DNA of 64,000 nt from Bacteroides finegoldii DSM 17565 (GCF_000156195.1 NZ_GG688319.1:122957-186956), one strand, 5' to 3'; shown: positions 17,066 to 26,043, counted from the stretch's first letter. Numbers and translations: made by a program. The notes: generated by a model from the sequence alone, not told the origin.

Positions 17066-17731
17066 CTATCTTCTCATTCCGCCGCTCTGGGTCTGCTCCT
17101 CCGGGGAGAGCGCCGGTGCCTGTGTCCTCGGCACACTCTCCTGCGGTGCCGTGCGGAGGACGCCCGCGTTGTTGCCGATGAGCAGCATTCCCAGGAATAA
17201 CCCGGCGATCTTGCCCAGCCAGCCGCGTTGTCCGAACACGAGGAACGCTGCGGCGACCAGTCCCGCAATACTCAACCCCGACACGTTGCCACGGCCAAGG
17301 TTGCTGAAGAATCCGCCGAGCATGTCCATCAGGCCGTCCCCGGAGGTCGCCTGCATGAAATTCGACACGCCGTTCAACTGCGAGCCGGCGCCGCTTACCG
17401 CACTGCCTATCGCCGAGACGGTCTCCCCGGCCTTCTCCTTCAGTTCCCGGGCGTCATCGACCGTACTTGCAAGGACGTTCGTGGCGGGTTTGCCGACCAC
17501 GGCCTCGCTGACGATACGTGCGACACTCGCGTCTGTGGTCAGCTTTTTCCAGCCCACATAGCCGAATGCACCGCCGATGGTGGCAGTCTTGACAGCCTGC
17601 CCCGCGCCCCGCAAGGTCTGCGAAGGGTGCAGAACCGCATTGCCCATGTTTTTGCCGGCGGTTGCCGTGGCCTGTCCGGCACCCTTCATGGCCTTGCCGC
17701 CATATTTCAATATCGTATTCCAAAATCCCAT
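17066..17731 (-). CDS. CTn membrane protein, glycine/alanine-rich (221 aa)
   Basis: The N-terminus is a basic amphipathic stretch (MGFWNTILKYGGKAMKGAGQ). A helical region with KEKAGETVSAIGSAVSGAGS follows. A hydrophobic pair lies near 150-195 (LSIAGLVAAAFLVFGQRGWL, IAGLFLGMLLIGNNAGV). The tail ends in QSGGMRR, the same final residues as the ArdC-type protein (YSGGMRR). The first part resembles late-embryogenesis-like or scaffold helices, not an enzyme. Part of the leftward transfer operon; role unknown. Confidence 0.7.
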   Translation of the reverse strand: MGFWNTILKYGGKAMKGAGQATATAGKNMGNAVLHPSQTLRGAGQAVKTATIGGAFGYVGWKKLTTDASVARIVSEAVVGKPATNVLASTVDDARELKEKAGETVSAIGSAVSGAGSQLNGVSNFMQATSGDGLMDMLGGFFSNLGRGNVSGLSIAGLVAAAFLVFGQRGWLGKIAGLFLGMLLIGNNAGVLRTAPQESVPRTQAPALSPEEQTQSGGMRR

Positions 17732-17745
17732 ATCGTTTGATTTTT

Positions 17746-18435
17746 TTAAGGTCTTACATTCTTTCCGTTCTGCCTCCAGCGGCGTTTGGCGGCTTCCACG
17801 ATGCCTCGTTTGTCGGTAACGGGACGTGCGCCCCCGTCGATTTCACGCCAGATGTCGCCCATCGTGGTGTACTTCACCGCCTTGGTCAGCCGTTGCAGGG
17901 TCTTGTTCATCGTCTGGAGTTTCGGACGGATGCCGAAGACGATTTCCATGCGCTCCCGCTCCGTCATTTTATTGCCCGAGAGACAGGCCGTGCGTATGTC
18001 GTTCACGATTTCCACGCTGTTCAATATCATTTCCCTGTAAATCCGGTTCCGCCGCGTGGAAAGGGCGACAGCCAGGGCGTTGGTCGTGTTACGGCCCAGC
18101 TGTTTGGTAAAGTCGCCCATGTTGTCCGTCAGCCTCGCTATTTCGTGGTAGAAGCCGTAGATCTGTGCCGCGTAGCAGACAATCGAGCGGAACGAGTTCA
18201 GGTAGTTGTTGAACTCCCTCTGCAGGTCGGTCGTGGCCTCCACTTCCTCTTTCGTCCATAGATGTCCCGTGGTCTGCATCAGCATGACCTTCTCCTGGTT
18301 TTTCAGTTCCTTCTCCGCCTTTTCGGTATAGAGCAGGATCATGCCCGCCAGTACCGGGTCGTTCTGTGCCTGTACCTTCGGGATGCCGGTACACAGCAGC
18401 AGGATACATATCCAGATTGTCCGTTTCATAGGCAT
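17746..18435 (-). CDS. Secreted helical transfer protein (229 aa)
   Basis: Clear signal peptide (IWICILLLCTGIPKVQAQN), then an all-helical mature protein with a charged start (EKAEKELKNQEKV), EFNNYLNSFRSIVCYAAQIY and a basic tail (AAKRRWRQNGKNVRP). By size, signal and position next to the similar gene at 18442 it fits a VirB5/TraI-like periplasmic conjugation protein. This is inference from pattern, not from a decisive motif. Confidence 0.7.
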   Translation of the reverse strand: MPMKRTIWICILLLCTGIPKVQAQNDPVLAGMILLYTEKAEKELKNQEKVMLMQTTGHLWTKEEVEATTDLQREFNNYLNSFRSIVCYAAQIYGFYHEIARLTDNMGDFTKQLGRNTTNALAVALSTRRNRIYREMILNSVEIVNDIRTACLSGNKMTERERMEIVFGIRPKLQTMNKTLQRLTKAVKYTTMGDIWREIDGGARPVTDKRGIVEAAKRRWRQNGKNVRP

Positions 18436-18441
18436 TCGGTT

Positions 18442-19137
18442 TTAGCGGACAAGGGCTGCCGACCTGCGCCAGCGGGACATGGCCATACGGGCCGCCTCAC
18501 CGTTGCTCCGGTCTATCATGCCCGCCGTTATATTGTTCCATACATCGTTGAACGTGTAATAGCGGATGCTCAGGTAGAGCAGGTGCAGCTTCCTGCTGAA
18601 CGCCGATAGCTTGTCGTTCAGTTCCCACAGGGTTTTGCTCCGTTCCGCGCCCGTGAGCATGTTCTCCGTTCCGCCCTTGGCCACCGCGTCGTTCAGGAGC
18701 GTGAACACCGATACCAGTTCCGTGGCCGTTTCGATATAGAGGTTGTTCATGTTCATGCTGGCGACGATGCCCTGCGGGTTGTCCTTGACGGCCTTGCCCA
18801 GTTTCCCCAGCGTGAGGAATATCCGGACGCCGTCATTATAAAGGTGGGTACAGGCTTTCAGCGACGAGGCGTAACCGCTCGCCGTCTTGAGGTAGCTGTT
18901 GTACTGTTTTTCCCACCGGTGTATGCGGTTGAACTCCGCCGCGATGGTATTTTGCAGCAGGGCTGTCTGCGTCTGACCCTTGATCTGTTTCTCGATTTGG
19001 CTGTTTATGACCTCGTTACCCTCGGCCAAAGCCGCCCATTCCAACGGATTGGACGCGGCGATCTGCGCCTTGGCCGGTTGCGGAAGCAGGCCGGCGAGCA
19101 CGAGGGCCACTCCCAGGCTAATGATTCGTGATTTCAT
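18442..19137 (-). CDS. Secreted helical transfer protein, VirB5/TrbJ-like pattern (231 aa)
   Basis: I place the start at ATG 19137 (MKSRIISLGVALVLAGLLPQ, cleavage near AKAQ), not at the earlier in-frame start, because it gives a proper signal peptide. The mature part begins NPLEWAALAEGNEVINSQIE and is predominantly helical, with HRWEKQYNSYLKTASGYASS. The last residues resemble the neighbouring 17746 protein (MSRWRRSA vs AAKRRWRQ), so the two may be paralogues. The start overlaps the upstream gene by 20 bases. Confidence 0.72.
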   Translation of the reverse strand: MKSRIISLGVALVLAGLLPQPAKAQIAASNPLEWAALAEGNEVINSQIEKQIKGQTQTALLQNTIAAEFNRIHRWEKQYNSYLKTASGYASSLKACTHLYNDGVRIFLTLGKLGKAVKDNPQGIVASMNMNNLYIETATELVSVFTLLNDAVAKGGTENMLTGAERSKTLWELNDKLSAFSRKLHLLYLSIRYYTFNDVWNNITAGMIDRSNGEAARMAMSRWRRSAALVR

Positions 19138-19615
19138 ATATTCCCTTTTTTCGTTTGTTGTATTCCACCCGTTCGCGGATGAGCGGTACGATGTCGTTGC
19201 CGCGCCTGACCCCGGCAAGGTCGAGGCGTGGCGTGTTCCGGTCCATCGAGAGGATACGGACTGTCTTCAGGCCGCAAAGCTGTTGCAGGAGGCTCTGGTG
19301 TTCCTGAAAGTCCACGATACGGTACAGTTCTATATAATCCACCTTGCGGATGAAAACACCGTGCTCGCTGATGAACTGCTCCGGGCCGATACGGTATCGT
19401 GTCCGGCGCAGGTAGATGAAGCGGTACAGCAGCACGGGAAGCAGCAGTGATGAAACCGCCGCCGCTATGCCGCCCAGTGGCATGTCTTCGATGCCACCGT
19501 ACACCAGTCCCGCCATGCACGCCAATATCAAAGGCAGCTCGTCGATAACGAACTGCCCGGCGTGCGGCTGCAAGACGACATTCCGAAAGTGCATGATGGG
19601 TTGTGAAGGTATCAT
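19118..19615 (-). CDS. Membrane PH-domain-like (bPH2/DUF304-type) protein (165 aa)
   Basis: Two hydrophobic helices near 25-65 (LPLILACMAGLVYGG and IAAAVSSLLLPVLLYRFIYL) precede a beta-rich segment, RTRYRIGPEQFISEHGVFIR, KVDYIELYRIVDF. That order (helices, then YxI-x-E-x-GV-x-DxIELYR) is characteristic of YdbS/DUF304 bacterial PH domains. It ends overlapping the next gene's start and begins in a 4-base overlap with the toprim gene (19612-19615). Probable inner-membrane anchor in the transfer complex. Confidence 0.75.
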   Translation of the reverse strand: MIPSQPIMHFRNVVLQPHAGQFVIDELPLILACMAGLVYGGIEDMPLGGIAAAVSSLLLPVLLYRFIYLRRTRYRIGPEQFISEHGVFIRKVDYIELYRIVDFQEHQSLLQQLCGLKTVRILSMDRNTPRLDLAGVRRGNDIVPLIRERVEYNKRKKGIYEITNH

Positions 19616-21000
19616 CGGCGAAAGCGTGCTTGTCGTTCCTGTTCGGGTTCCTCTTCTCGTTCCTGCCCCTTTTGGGCTGTTTCTTCCATTTTCCGCTCCG
19701 CCAGCAGTTGTTCGTTCCAGTCTTTGTAGGGACAGGCAGGCATTTCGCGTATGGTGGAAACGTCATTCTCCTTGTCCAGGCCGAGATACCCCCGCAGTCC
19801 TTCGCGGAACGTCTCGTAGCATTTGTTCATCATGCCCACCTGGTCCAAGATGTCTTCCGGGGCGCACAGACCGCTCGAACGCATCGACTCCGCTTCTTCC
19901 CATTCGGACTCGAACCGCCCGTAACTGGTCTGCAGATCCTTGGGCAGCAGTTCCACGTCGCCGCTCCCCAGATCCATGCCGTCACGGACAGAATCGAGGT
20001 AAGGTTTCCGTTCGGGTGTCTCTTCGATGATGGAACGCTGCACCCGGAACTTTTCTTCCCGCAGCTTCTCACAGAACTCCATTCCTGCCGGATCGGAATC
20101 GAAACAGATATGGTGCCGGGCAGGAAGGGTGGCCGAAAGCACGCCCCGCATCTGCGCCACGGTCGGGGAGCCGCCCGTCGAGACAAAGACCGCCTTTCTC
20201 AATTCCTTGTTTTTCGCCTGACGCAGTTGGTAATACGCCATCGCGTCATAGGCGCTCTCGAACCAGTAGATATGCTTGGCCTCCGCGAGTGGTGTCTTGG
20301 CAGGGCTGGCAATCCACAGCCCCTCGCTCGAATTGCTGCCCTCGGCCTTCCCCTTATAACTGCCGCCCCCGTCCGGACGGGCACGTCCCCGTTCCTCGAG
20401 GCCCACCACCGTGCCGTCGCCCTTGGGCAGGGTCAACGGAAATGACAGGTTCGTGTAGGCAGCCCCATCCGGGCGGTGTTTCGTCGCCAGGCAGAAATGG
20501 CGGTGGAAAGCGTACTGCGTGTAGAGGTCGATGCCCCGGCTCTTGAAATAGGGATAGAACTTCTTCTGTGTCGCCCGGTCCTGCGGGTTGAATTTATGAA
20601 TGTCGTAGTCCGCTATGTCGAACGGCCTGACATCCCGCTTGGGTGGGATGATGCGTGTCTCACGGTTCTCGATGGGATGGTTCAGCAGCCGGTTACACAC
20701 GAGGTTTACCAGCCGGTCGCCGGACATTCCCGTATGGTACTCCGAGAAAAACTGCGGATGCTCCTTGATGAACGAAATAAGGTTGTACACCTTCTGCTGT
20801 TGCACGTGGAAGCAGCACTGACCGTTCTGCGTCACGATGAACTTGTCGCCACGGACACGGCACCCGTCACTGCCTATGCGGACATACGAGGGATAGCGCA
20901 GGCCGTCACGCTTGTTCAGGTGATAGCCCGCGTCGATAAGCACGTCCTGGATGTTCAGCCTTTGCAGGAAATCGTTGTATGTAAGTTCTCCTTCTCTCAT
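19612..21000 (-). CDS. Toprim-domain primase-like protein of CTn (462 aa)
   Basis: The N-terminus (1-110) has a DnaG-like zinc-finger-region layout (IDAGYHLNKRDGLRYPSYV, then KVYNLISFIKEHP). The toprim core at about 240-330 shows the acidic Glu in IYWFESAYDAMAYYQ and the DxD in ICFDSDPAGMEFCEKL. The C-terminus (380-462) is very acidic/basic with a Q/E-rich end. Such proteins prime the complementary strand after conjugative transfer. No helicase domain. Family call firm, biochemical role inferred. Confidence 0.82.
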   Translation of the reverse strand: MREGELTYNDFLQRLNIQDVLIDAGYHLNKRDGLRYPSYVRIGSDGCRVRGDKFIVTQNGQCCFHVQQQKVYNLISFIKEHPQFFSEYHTGMSGDRLVNLVCNRLLNHPIENRETRIIPPKRDVRPFDIADYDIHKFNPQDRATQKKFYPYFKSRGIDLYTQYAFHRHFCLATKHRPDGAAYTNLSFPLTLPKGDGTVVGLEERGRARPDGGGSYKGKAEGSNSSEGLWIASPAKTPLAEAKHIYWFESAYDAMAYYQLRQAKNKELRKAVFVSTGGSPTVAQMRGVLSATLPARHHICFDSDPAGMEFCEKLREEKFRVQRSIIEETPERKPYLDSVRDGMDLGSGDVELLPKDLQTSYGRFESEWEEAESMRSSGLCAPEDILDQVGMMNKCYETFREGLRGYLGLDKENDVSTIREMPACPYKDWNEQLLAERKMEETAQKGQEREEEPEQERQARFRR

Positions 21001-21004
21001 GTCG

Positions 21005-22576
21005 TTACCTTCCTCTTCTCATGTCGTTAATATCCTGGTTCATTTGTGCCTCGAAGTTGCGTATGGCCACGTCCCTCGGCGTATCGACACCGGGCTTGAA
21101 GTACGGGCGCGGAGGTCCGCCGTAGTGCCCGCAGTAAAACTCCGGGGCGTGGTGGTGATGGTGCAGGCCGTGCGCGACGCCTGCCGTGACCACCGCACCG
21201 GCGGTAAGGGCGGCGAAAATCTTCACGCCGAGACCGCGCTGCGCCTCCGGTCGGGATTTCATATCCACCTCGTTGAAAATTTTGGAAAACAGCTTCATGC
21301 GGTGGTAATCGTCCACCGCAAGGAATTTGTCGTAGTCCTTTTGCGTGATTTCGTGGCTGATGACCTGCCCGTCGATGACGGCTGTCATTCTGTACATTCC
21401 CGCCGTTTGCGAGGGCTGCACGCCTATCTCGCTCACTTCGACCTCCCTGCCGTGTTTCTCTTCCCGGTACCATCCCTTGTTCCCGTTGAGCAGTTGGAGG
21501 TCGCGCCCGTCCACGGAGGCGACCGCGTTGTTCCGCACCTCCTCTTCGGGAAGAGGCATTTCCAGTGGCGAAAGGATTTCCTGCTCTTGCCGCTGCCGTT
21601 CGGCCAGCTCCCGTTGCACTTCGGGGTGCAGGCCGAGGGCGATACGCCGCTCGCTGTTGAGAGCCTCCTCTGTTACTTTGTCGGCAAAATCCGCCCCGAC
21701 GACCCCGTTCAGGACCGCCAGACGTTGCTCGACGGAATGCTGCTTAAGGGAATTGGACGTCAGTACCGCCATTTCTTCGTCCGTCAGGTCATAGACCATA
21801 TCGGCAGCCGCCTGCTCGGACTGTACGGTCAGCGTCCGTGCCTCCCGATCGACGATCAGGCCGTGCGAGGCAAGGCATTCCTGCCATTTCTCGTTGGAGA
21901 AATAGACCGGCGAGGTTATCAGCTCCTTGTAGGGACGCGCCGGTTCCCCGCTGCGCGGACGGCTGACCAGCGGCGTGATGGCCGCTTGCAGGTTCTGCAA
22001 CACGTACTGCTGCCCGGCAGGGCGTACCGGTTGTCCGCTCTTGTAGTAGAAACCGTAGCCGCCCGATTGCAGCTCGCCGGGCTTCATGCGCCCGTCGGGG
22101 CGTCCGGGGACGATAGGCGCTCCTGGGTAGAAAAGCTGCCCGCCGACACGGCGCAGGTGGAAGCCCCACTGGTGGCGTGGCGTCCAGCCCAGGAACGGGG
22201 GAGGCATACCGAACCTCCCCACACGCCCGTATTCGCCGATGCCGATGCGGTAGCCGTGCAGCCCCATGGCGACACGGCCGTTGGCGTTGCGGGCATGGAC
22301 GAAATTCTTGGGCATGTAAAAATCTTTGCCTACAATGCTCGTCAGCACATTGTAGGCTTTCTTGTTGGCCGTGTTCGTTCCCCAATCCGTCAGGGCCAAC
22401 ATCTGACGTTCGGTAATCGGATAGGACAGCTGCGGTGAGTCGTGTCCCTGCACGAGGAGCCGGTAGTCCGTGCCGTCGCTGACCACATGGGCCTGCATCC
22501 CGTTGCGGCGCAACAGGTCGCGCATTTCGGGTTGCAGGTCCATGTGCCGGGGATTGGTATTTGTTCGTATCGCCAT
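21005..22576 (-). CDS. CTn protein with an internal repeat, unknown (523 aa)
   Basis: Two copies of one module are visible: about 53-110 (ITERQMLALTDW ... GRVAMGLHGYRI) and about 265-325 (LTDEEMAVLTSN ... RRIALGLHPEV). Proline/glycine-rich linker sequence lies between (RRVGGQLFYPGAPIVPGRPD). A third region near 360-420 has DGQVISHEITQKDYDKFLAV. A hydrophobic patch (KIFAALTAGAVVTAGVA) and a His run (HHHHH) lie near the C-terminus. Similar modules occur in DUF3945-class CTn proteins. Function unknown. Confidence 0.7.
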   Translation of the reverse strand: MAIRTNTNPRHMDLQPEMRDLLRRNGMQAHVVSDGTDYRLLVQGHDSPQLSYPITERQMLALTDWGTNTANKKAYNVLTSIVGKDFYMPKNFVHARNANGRVAMGLHGYRIGIGEYGRVGRFGMPPPFLGWTPRHQWGFHLRRVGGQLFYPGAPIVPGRPDGRMKPGELQSGGYGFYYKSGQPVRPAGQQYVLQNLQAAITPLVSRPRSGEPARPYKELITSPVYFSNEKWQECLASHGLIVDREARTLTVQSEQAAADMVYDLTDEEMAVLTSNSLKQHSVEQRLAVLNGVVGADFADKVTEEALNSERRIALGLHPEVQRELAERQRQEQEILSPLEMPLPEEEVRNNAVASVDGRDLQLLNGNKGWYREEKHGREVEVSEIGVQPSQTAGMYRMTAVIDGQVISHEITQKDYDKFLAVDDYHRMKLFSKIFNEVDMKSRPEAQRGLGVKIFAALTAGAVVTAGVAHGLHHHHHAPEFYCGHYGGPPRPYFKPGVDTPRDVAIRNFEAQMNQDINDMRRGR

Positions 22577-22598
22577 AGGATATATGTTTGTCGGTTAT

Positions 22599-22823
22599 CT
22601 ACGCGTCACCCGCTTCCATTGCCGCTTCCAGTTGTCCGTCCTTGTAGTGGACGAACTCGGCGGCGGAGTCGTTGCCGATCATCAGGTTGTTCTCCTTGCA
22701 ATAGCGGGTGTACTCATCCTGCCATTCGGGCGAAAAGTGGTTGACGTAATCGAGCCAGCCGTATTCGCCGCGCTCCATCTTCTCGATAAGCACCTCTTCG
22801 GGGTAATATCGGCTCTGTGCCAT
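22599..22823 (-). CDS. Small acidic CTn protein, unknown (74 aa)
   Basis: MAQSRYYPEEVLIEKMERGE then YGWLDYVNHFSPEWQDEY. Tightly packed between two operon members (23 and 21 bases). A small soluble helix-rich protein without a recognisable motif. Confidence 0.7.
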   Translation of the reverse strand: MAQSRYYPEEVLIEKMERGEYGWLDYVNHFSPEWQDEYTRYCKENNLMIGNDSAAEFVHYKDGQLEAAMEAGDA

Positions 22824-22843
22824 GTGATTCGGATTTTAGGTTC

Positions 22844-23602
22844 TTACTTGTGGAGTGCCGCCGTGCGGTTACGCTCGGCGCTCTTTTTCTGTTCGTTCCA
22901 CAGCTCCTCGGTGTATTCCTCTTCGGGAACGTAGTCGAGGTTGCCGTCATCGTCCATCACCCAGCAGCCGTAACAGCCGAACGTGTACTTGTCCCATTCG
23001 CGTTTGGTCTGCTCCTTCCATTTCTGCTCGTCGCCCGGACAGAAACGGATGCCGGTCCTGCTCTTCAGGTCGATGCCGACCGTTACCGGATCGCCTTCCA
23101 CGGCCAATGTCATGGGTTCCCCATGCTGCAGCCCCTTGATTTCCACCGTGCCGAGGTGCAGTTCTTCGGCCAGCACTTGCAGGTTGCGGGCGATGATGGG
23201 CGTGGGTACGGACATCACCTGGTTCGTCTCAGGGTCGATCTGCACGAACACCTTGCTGTGCCGCCCGTCTGCCGTTTCCACTTCCGCGACAATCGCCTTG
23301 CCCGCGAGCAGCTGTTTCTGCTGCGCTTCGTCGTAGCGTTCCATAGGCGAGGATTTCAGGACTGGATAGAAGACCACATCTGCCGACCCGTTCTCCATGC
23401 GGATAAGGGCGAAGCGGGTGCGGCTCTCGACCGTTTCCCCTTCCTCGTCATGTACCCGGACGGGCAGGACCGGAGAATGGCGGCCGTCACAAATTTCGTC
23501 CAGAACGTGCATCGGCAAGTCTTCGATCATCTCTTGTGTCAGGCCGAACCGTTCCAGTGTCTGATAAGGCACTTCATTCAATTCAAATTGCGTCTGTTTC
23601 AT
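22844..23602 (-). CDS. DUF4099-like protein, first gene of the leftward transfer operon (252 aa)
   Basis: Start chosen at ATG 23602 (MKQTQFELNEVPYQTLERFG). The earlier in-frame start overlaps the promoter. The pattern LERFGLTQEMIEDLPMHVLD then DGRHSPVLPVRV is the DUF4099 module common in Bacteroides CTns (two such half-repeats: also LAEELHLGTVEIKGLQHGEP). C-terminus acidic with a CYGC pair. The promoter at about 23633-23664 drives this gene and probably the whole operon. Confidence 0.75.
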   Translation of the reverse strand: MKQTQFELNEVPYQTLERFGLTQEMIEDLPMHVLDEICDGRHSPVLPVRVHDEEGETVESRTRFALIRMENGSADVVFYPVLKSSPMERYDEAQQKQLLAGKAIVAEVETADGRHSKVFVQIDPETNQVMSVPTPIIARNLQVLAEELHLGTVEIKGLQHGEPMTLAVEGDPVTVGIDLKSRTGIRFCPGDEQKWKEQTKREWDKYTFGCYGCWVMDDDGNLDYVPEEEYTEELWNEQKKSAERNRTAALHK

Positions 23603-23632
23603 ACTCTGATATGTATTATAAATTGTACTCTG

Positions 23633-23664
23633 CAAATATAGAATGTTTTTATTCGGTCATACAA
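23633..23664 (-). promoter_or_regulatory. Promoter of the leftward CTn transfer operon
   Basis: Minus-strand TATATTTG (plus 23633-23640) with TTG (plus 23662-23664), spacing 21, just upstream of ATG 23602. No other strong promoter is obvious for the 15-gene leftward set. Confidence 0.65.
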
Positions 23665-23705
23665 AATAGTGCTATATTAAATCGTTGCACGAATGAAATT
23701 CGATG

Positions 23706-23743
23706 TTTTAAGTATGATTTTACCGAAATTATCATACTTAAAA
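23706..23743. repeat. Perfect 13-bp-arm palindrome between divergent genes, candidate operator
   Basis: TTTTAAGTATGAT (23706-23718) and ATCATACTTAAAA (23731-23743) are separated by 12 bases. It lies upstream of the transfer-operon promoter and between divergently read genes, where a dimeric regulator would bind. Confidence 0.7.
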
Positions 23744-23820
23744 GAAGTATTTAAGCATATTTTGGCGAGAAAGGAAGGCATCGCTCTCCAGTCTTGGGAA
23801 GAGCTTGTTATATTTGCCGC

Positions 23821-24483
23821 ATGAGAAAGATTTTATGGATGATAATGACGGGCGTTTCGTGTTTTGCGTCGCCCGTCCACGCGCAATTCAACACGGTTAT
23901 GGCAGTACCGGTTCGCTACAAGGTGGCAACCGCCTCCCTGGAGGAGGGCAAGGCAGGGCTTTTGCCCGGAACAGTTTCCACACGGGACACGCCGACAGGC
24001 GGCACGGCAGTGTTGCCGGTCGATGCACGCAAAAAGGAATGGGTGGACCGCTATCTCAGCGTGAGCTATCCGCTACAACGGATAAAGATAAATTCGTCTT
24101 ACGGCTACCGGAAAGACCCGTTCAGCGGGAAAAGGAAGTTCCACGATGGTATCGACCTGCACGCGCGGGGCGACGAGGTGCTGTCCATGATGGAGGGTGT
24201 GGTCGTGAAGGTCGGGCAGGACAAGGCATCCGGCAAGTATGTCACACTGCGGCACGGCAATTACACGGTCAGCTATTGCCACCTCTCGAAGGTACTCGTC
24301 GGCAAAGGGGCGGCGGTCCGTCCGCGCGACGTGGTAGGAATTACTGGCTCGACGGGGCGCAGCACGGGCGAACACCTGCACATCACCTGCAAGCTCAATG
24401 GAAAAAGTATCGACCCGCTGTCGGTACTGGACTACATCAGATCCATACAGGAGGAATGCGTGTCGGCATTGGCGGCGCTATGA
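23821..24483 (+). CDS. Secreted M23 peptidase (220 aa)
   Basis: Start at ATG 23821 gives a clean signal peptide (MRKILWMIMTGVSCFASPVH). The M23/LytM domain at about 85-205 shows SSYGYRKDPFSGKRKFHDGI, VSYCHLSKVL and GEHLHITCKL, so both zinc-binding His motifs are kept. Divergent from the transfer operon. A TATATTTG element at 23809-23816 is so close to the ATG that a transcript from it would be leaderless. Third M23 gene of this region; probably exported to open the wall during conjugation. Confidence 0.88.
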   Translation: MRKILWMIMTGVSCFASPVHAQFNTVMAVPVRYKVATASLEEGKAGLLPGTVSTRDTPTGGTAVLPVDARKKEWVDRYLSVSYPLQRIKINSSYGYRKDPFSGKRKFHDGIDLHARGDEVLSMMEGVVVKVGQDKASGKYVTLRHGNYTVSYCHLSKVLVGKGAAVRPRDVVGITGSTGRSTGEHLHITCKLNGKSIDPLSVLDYIRSIQEECVSALAAL

Positions 24484-25272
24484 TTTTCTCTTTCGGTTAA
24501 TGGTCTCCGCGTAGAAATCGCTCCACACGTTCAGTCTTACGAGGAATGATTTGGGTTGATAATACGGATGATTCTGGTACGAATGGTCTGGAGACAATCG
24601 GGAAATGGGCTTTTGACAGGTACCCAATGGCAGAATTAATCAGTCATTCCACAAAATTTCAATAGTGATGAAGACAAACAGCGAAAAGGATTAAGAATAT
24701 AATCCCCAATAACAAGAGGGGCTATTAATTATTACTGCAATCATTTTGTTGATTGCTCTATATATTATCCGGACTGACAAAGTATATACTTTTTATTTTG
24801 AACCAGAAGAATCAATTTCTCATCCTTTTGATCCAAGGATAGCAGCAACAATTGTTACGATTTTGCAAGAATCCTTTTAAAGTAAAGACGGAACAATGAT
24901 TCTTGTATACGATAATATTGATGGAAAGAAAACCAAAGGAACAAATTATTTAGTCGGTGACATACTAATTTAAAACCGAAGATGTTCCGAAGTTTGATAC
25001 TTCGACTGCTACTGAAGAGTATCAATTATATGTTTTTATCTTGTTTAAAAATGGATTTCATATTCATGTTAGTTGCATAAGTTGTATATTACCTTACAGT
25101 AATCGCATGGGCTTTGAACCTTGAAATCCTTTTTGCTTTGAAATATAAAGACAAGTCTGGTAAAACGCTACAACAATCATCAATATGATCCGTTGACGGA
25201 ATTAAGGATCTGTCTCATTTCGTCAACGGATGAAAAAGAAGAATTTTTAAGTAGAGAATTTGTTTGCATGAC
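24484..25272. other. Decayed DNA at the right edge of the first CTn segment
   Basis: No intact gene. A 39-codon frame at 24546-24665 (VDNTDDSGTNGLETIGKWAF) looks like a remnant. A broken gene follows at 24713-25124. GC content drops here compared with the CTn to the left. Confidence 0.5.
24713..25124 (+). pseudogene. Broken gene for a small membrane-anchored protein
   Basis: Coding-like text spans three pieces: LLIITAIILLIALYII plus KVYTFYFEPEESISHPFDPR until a TAA; then DGTMILVYDNIDGKKTKGTN in the same frame; then a one-base shift to EDVPKFDTSTATEEYQLYVF. No start codon remains. One N-terminal membrane helix is visible. Family not recognised. Confidence 0.4.
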
Positions 25273-25992
25273 TTATCGATCGAATGACTTGTAAGTAAAC
25301 CGGTCACTATATCCGATACCGTTTTCAGTAATGATATATGCGCGGACATAATAAGTTTGTTTTGCATAAGAGTCAGGTACATTCCCATTAAATGGGATAG
25401 TCATTGTGAATGCCGTTTTATCATTGTTCTTCCAAAAGGGAGTCTGTGGTTCACGCATCGAGTTGTTGATGTCGGGCATAAAGTCACTTGGGGCATCACT
25501 GACAATTACACCGCATAATCCCGTTTCTTTAATTTCTTTTCCTCCAAGATCAATGATGGTTACATGACATTCACCCGGGAATGCTACCCTGATGCAGAAT
25601 TGTGGATTGCCTCCCGGTGTTGTGAATGATATTGCTTCGCTTTCCAATGTCTTAGAGTAGTCTCTAGCATATCCTTTCACATAGTAAGTAGTGGCTCCTT
25701 TCAATTCTGTCAGCGATATGCGGAAATTGCCGTTTGCGTCCGGTTGGGCAGTGACGCGCCTATCGGCATCAGTGGGGTTAGGATTGGTATCGCTCCAATA
25801 GATGCCGCAGTCGTTATAGACAGTTGTTTTTCCCGCTTCGCTTTCAGCCTTTGGCGGAGTGCCTGTCACTGTAGCGCTGTTTCGTTGCAGATCCTGGACG
25901 AGAATGGTGAAGGAGGGGCTTTTTTCCTCCTCGGAACAAGCGGCGAAGAACAAGAGCAGCCCGCCTATTGCGCAATAAAGATTTCTTTTCAT
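25273..25992 (-). CDS. Surface lipoprotein with FN3-like repeats (239 aa)
   Basis: Lipobox FFAACSEEE after a short signal. The region about 28-115 and 130-235 reads as two fibronectin-III-like beta-sandwiches (TTYYVKGYARDYSKTLESEA and QTYYVRAYIITENGIGYSDR are matching final strands). Last gene of the leftward operon that begins at 30254. Likely surface-exposed; function unknown. Confidence 0.8.
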   Translation of the reverse strand: MKRNLYCAIGGLLLFFAACSEEEKSPSFTILVQDLQRNSATVTGTPPKAESEAGKTTVYNDCGIYWSDTNPNPTDADRRVTAQPDANGNFRISLTELKGATTYYVKGYARDYSKTLESEAISFTTPGGNPQFCIRVAFPGECHVTIIDLGGKEIKETGLCGVIVSDAPSDFMPDINNSMREPQTPFWKNNDKTAFTMTIPFNGNVPDSYAKQTYYVRAYIITENGIGYSDRFTYKSFDR

Positions 25993-26043
25993 ATATTTTA
26001 CGTTAAGTCGTTGATTTAATTGGGCATATATATCATATTCTTG

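Noticed and set aside
23809..23816. TATATTTG as a firm promoter of the M23 gene
   Set aside because: No TTG at proper spacing (only one 12 bases away) and it nearly touches the ATG; recorded as uncertain.
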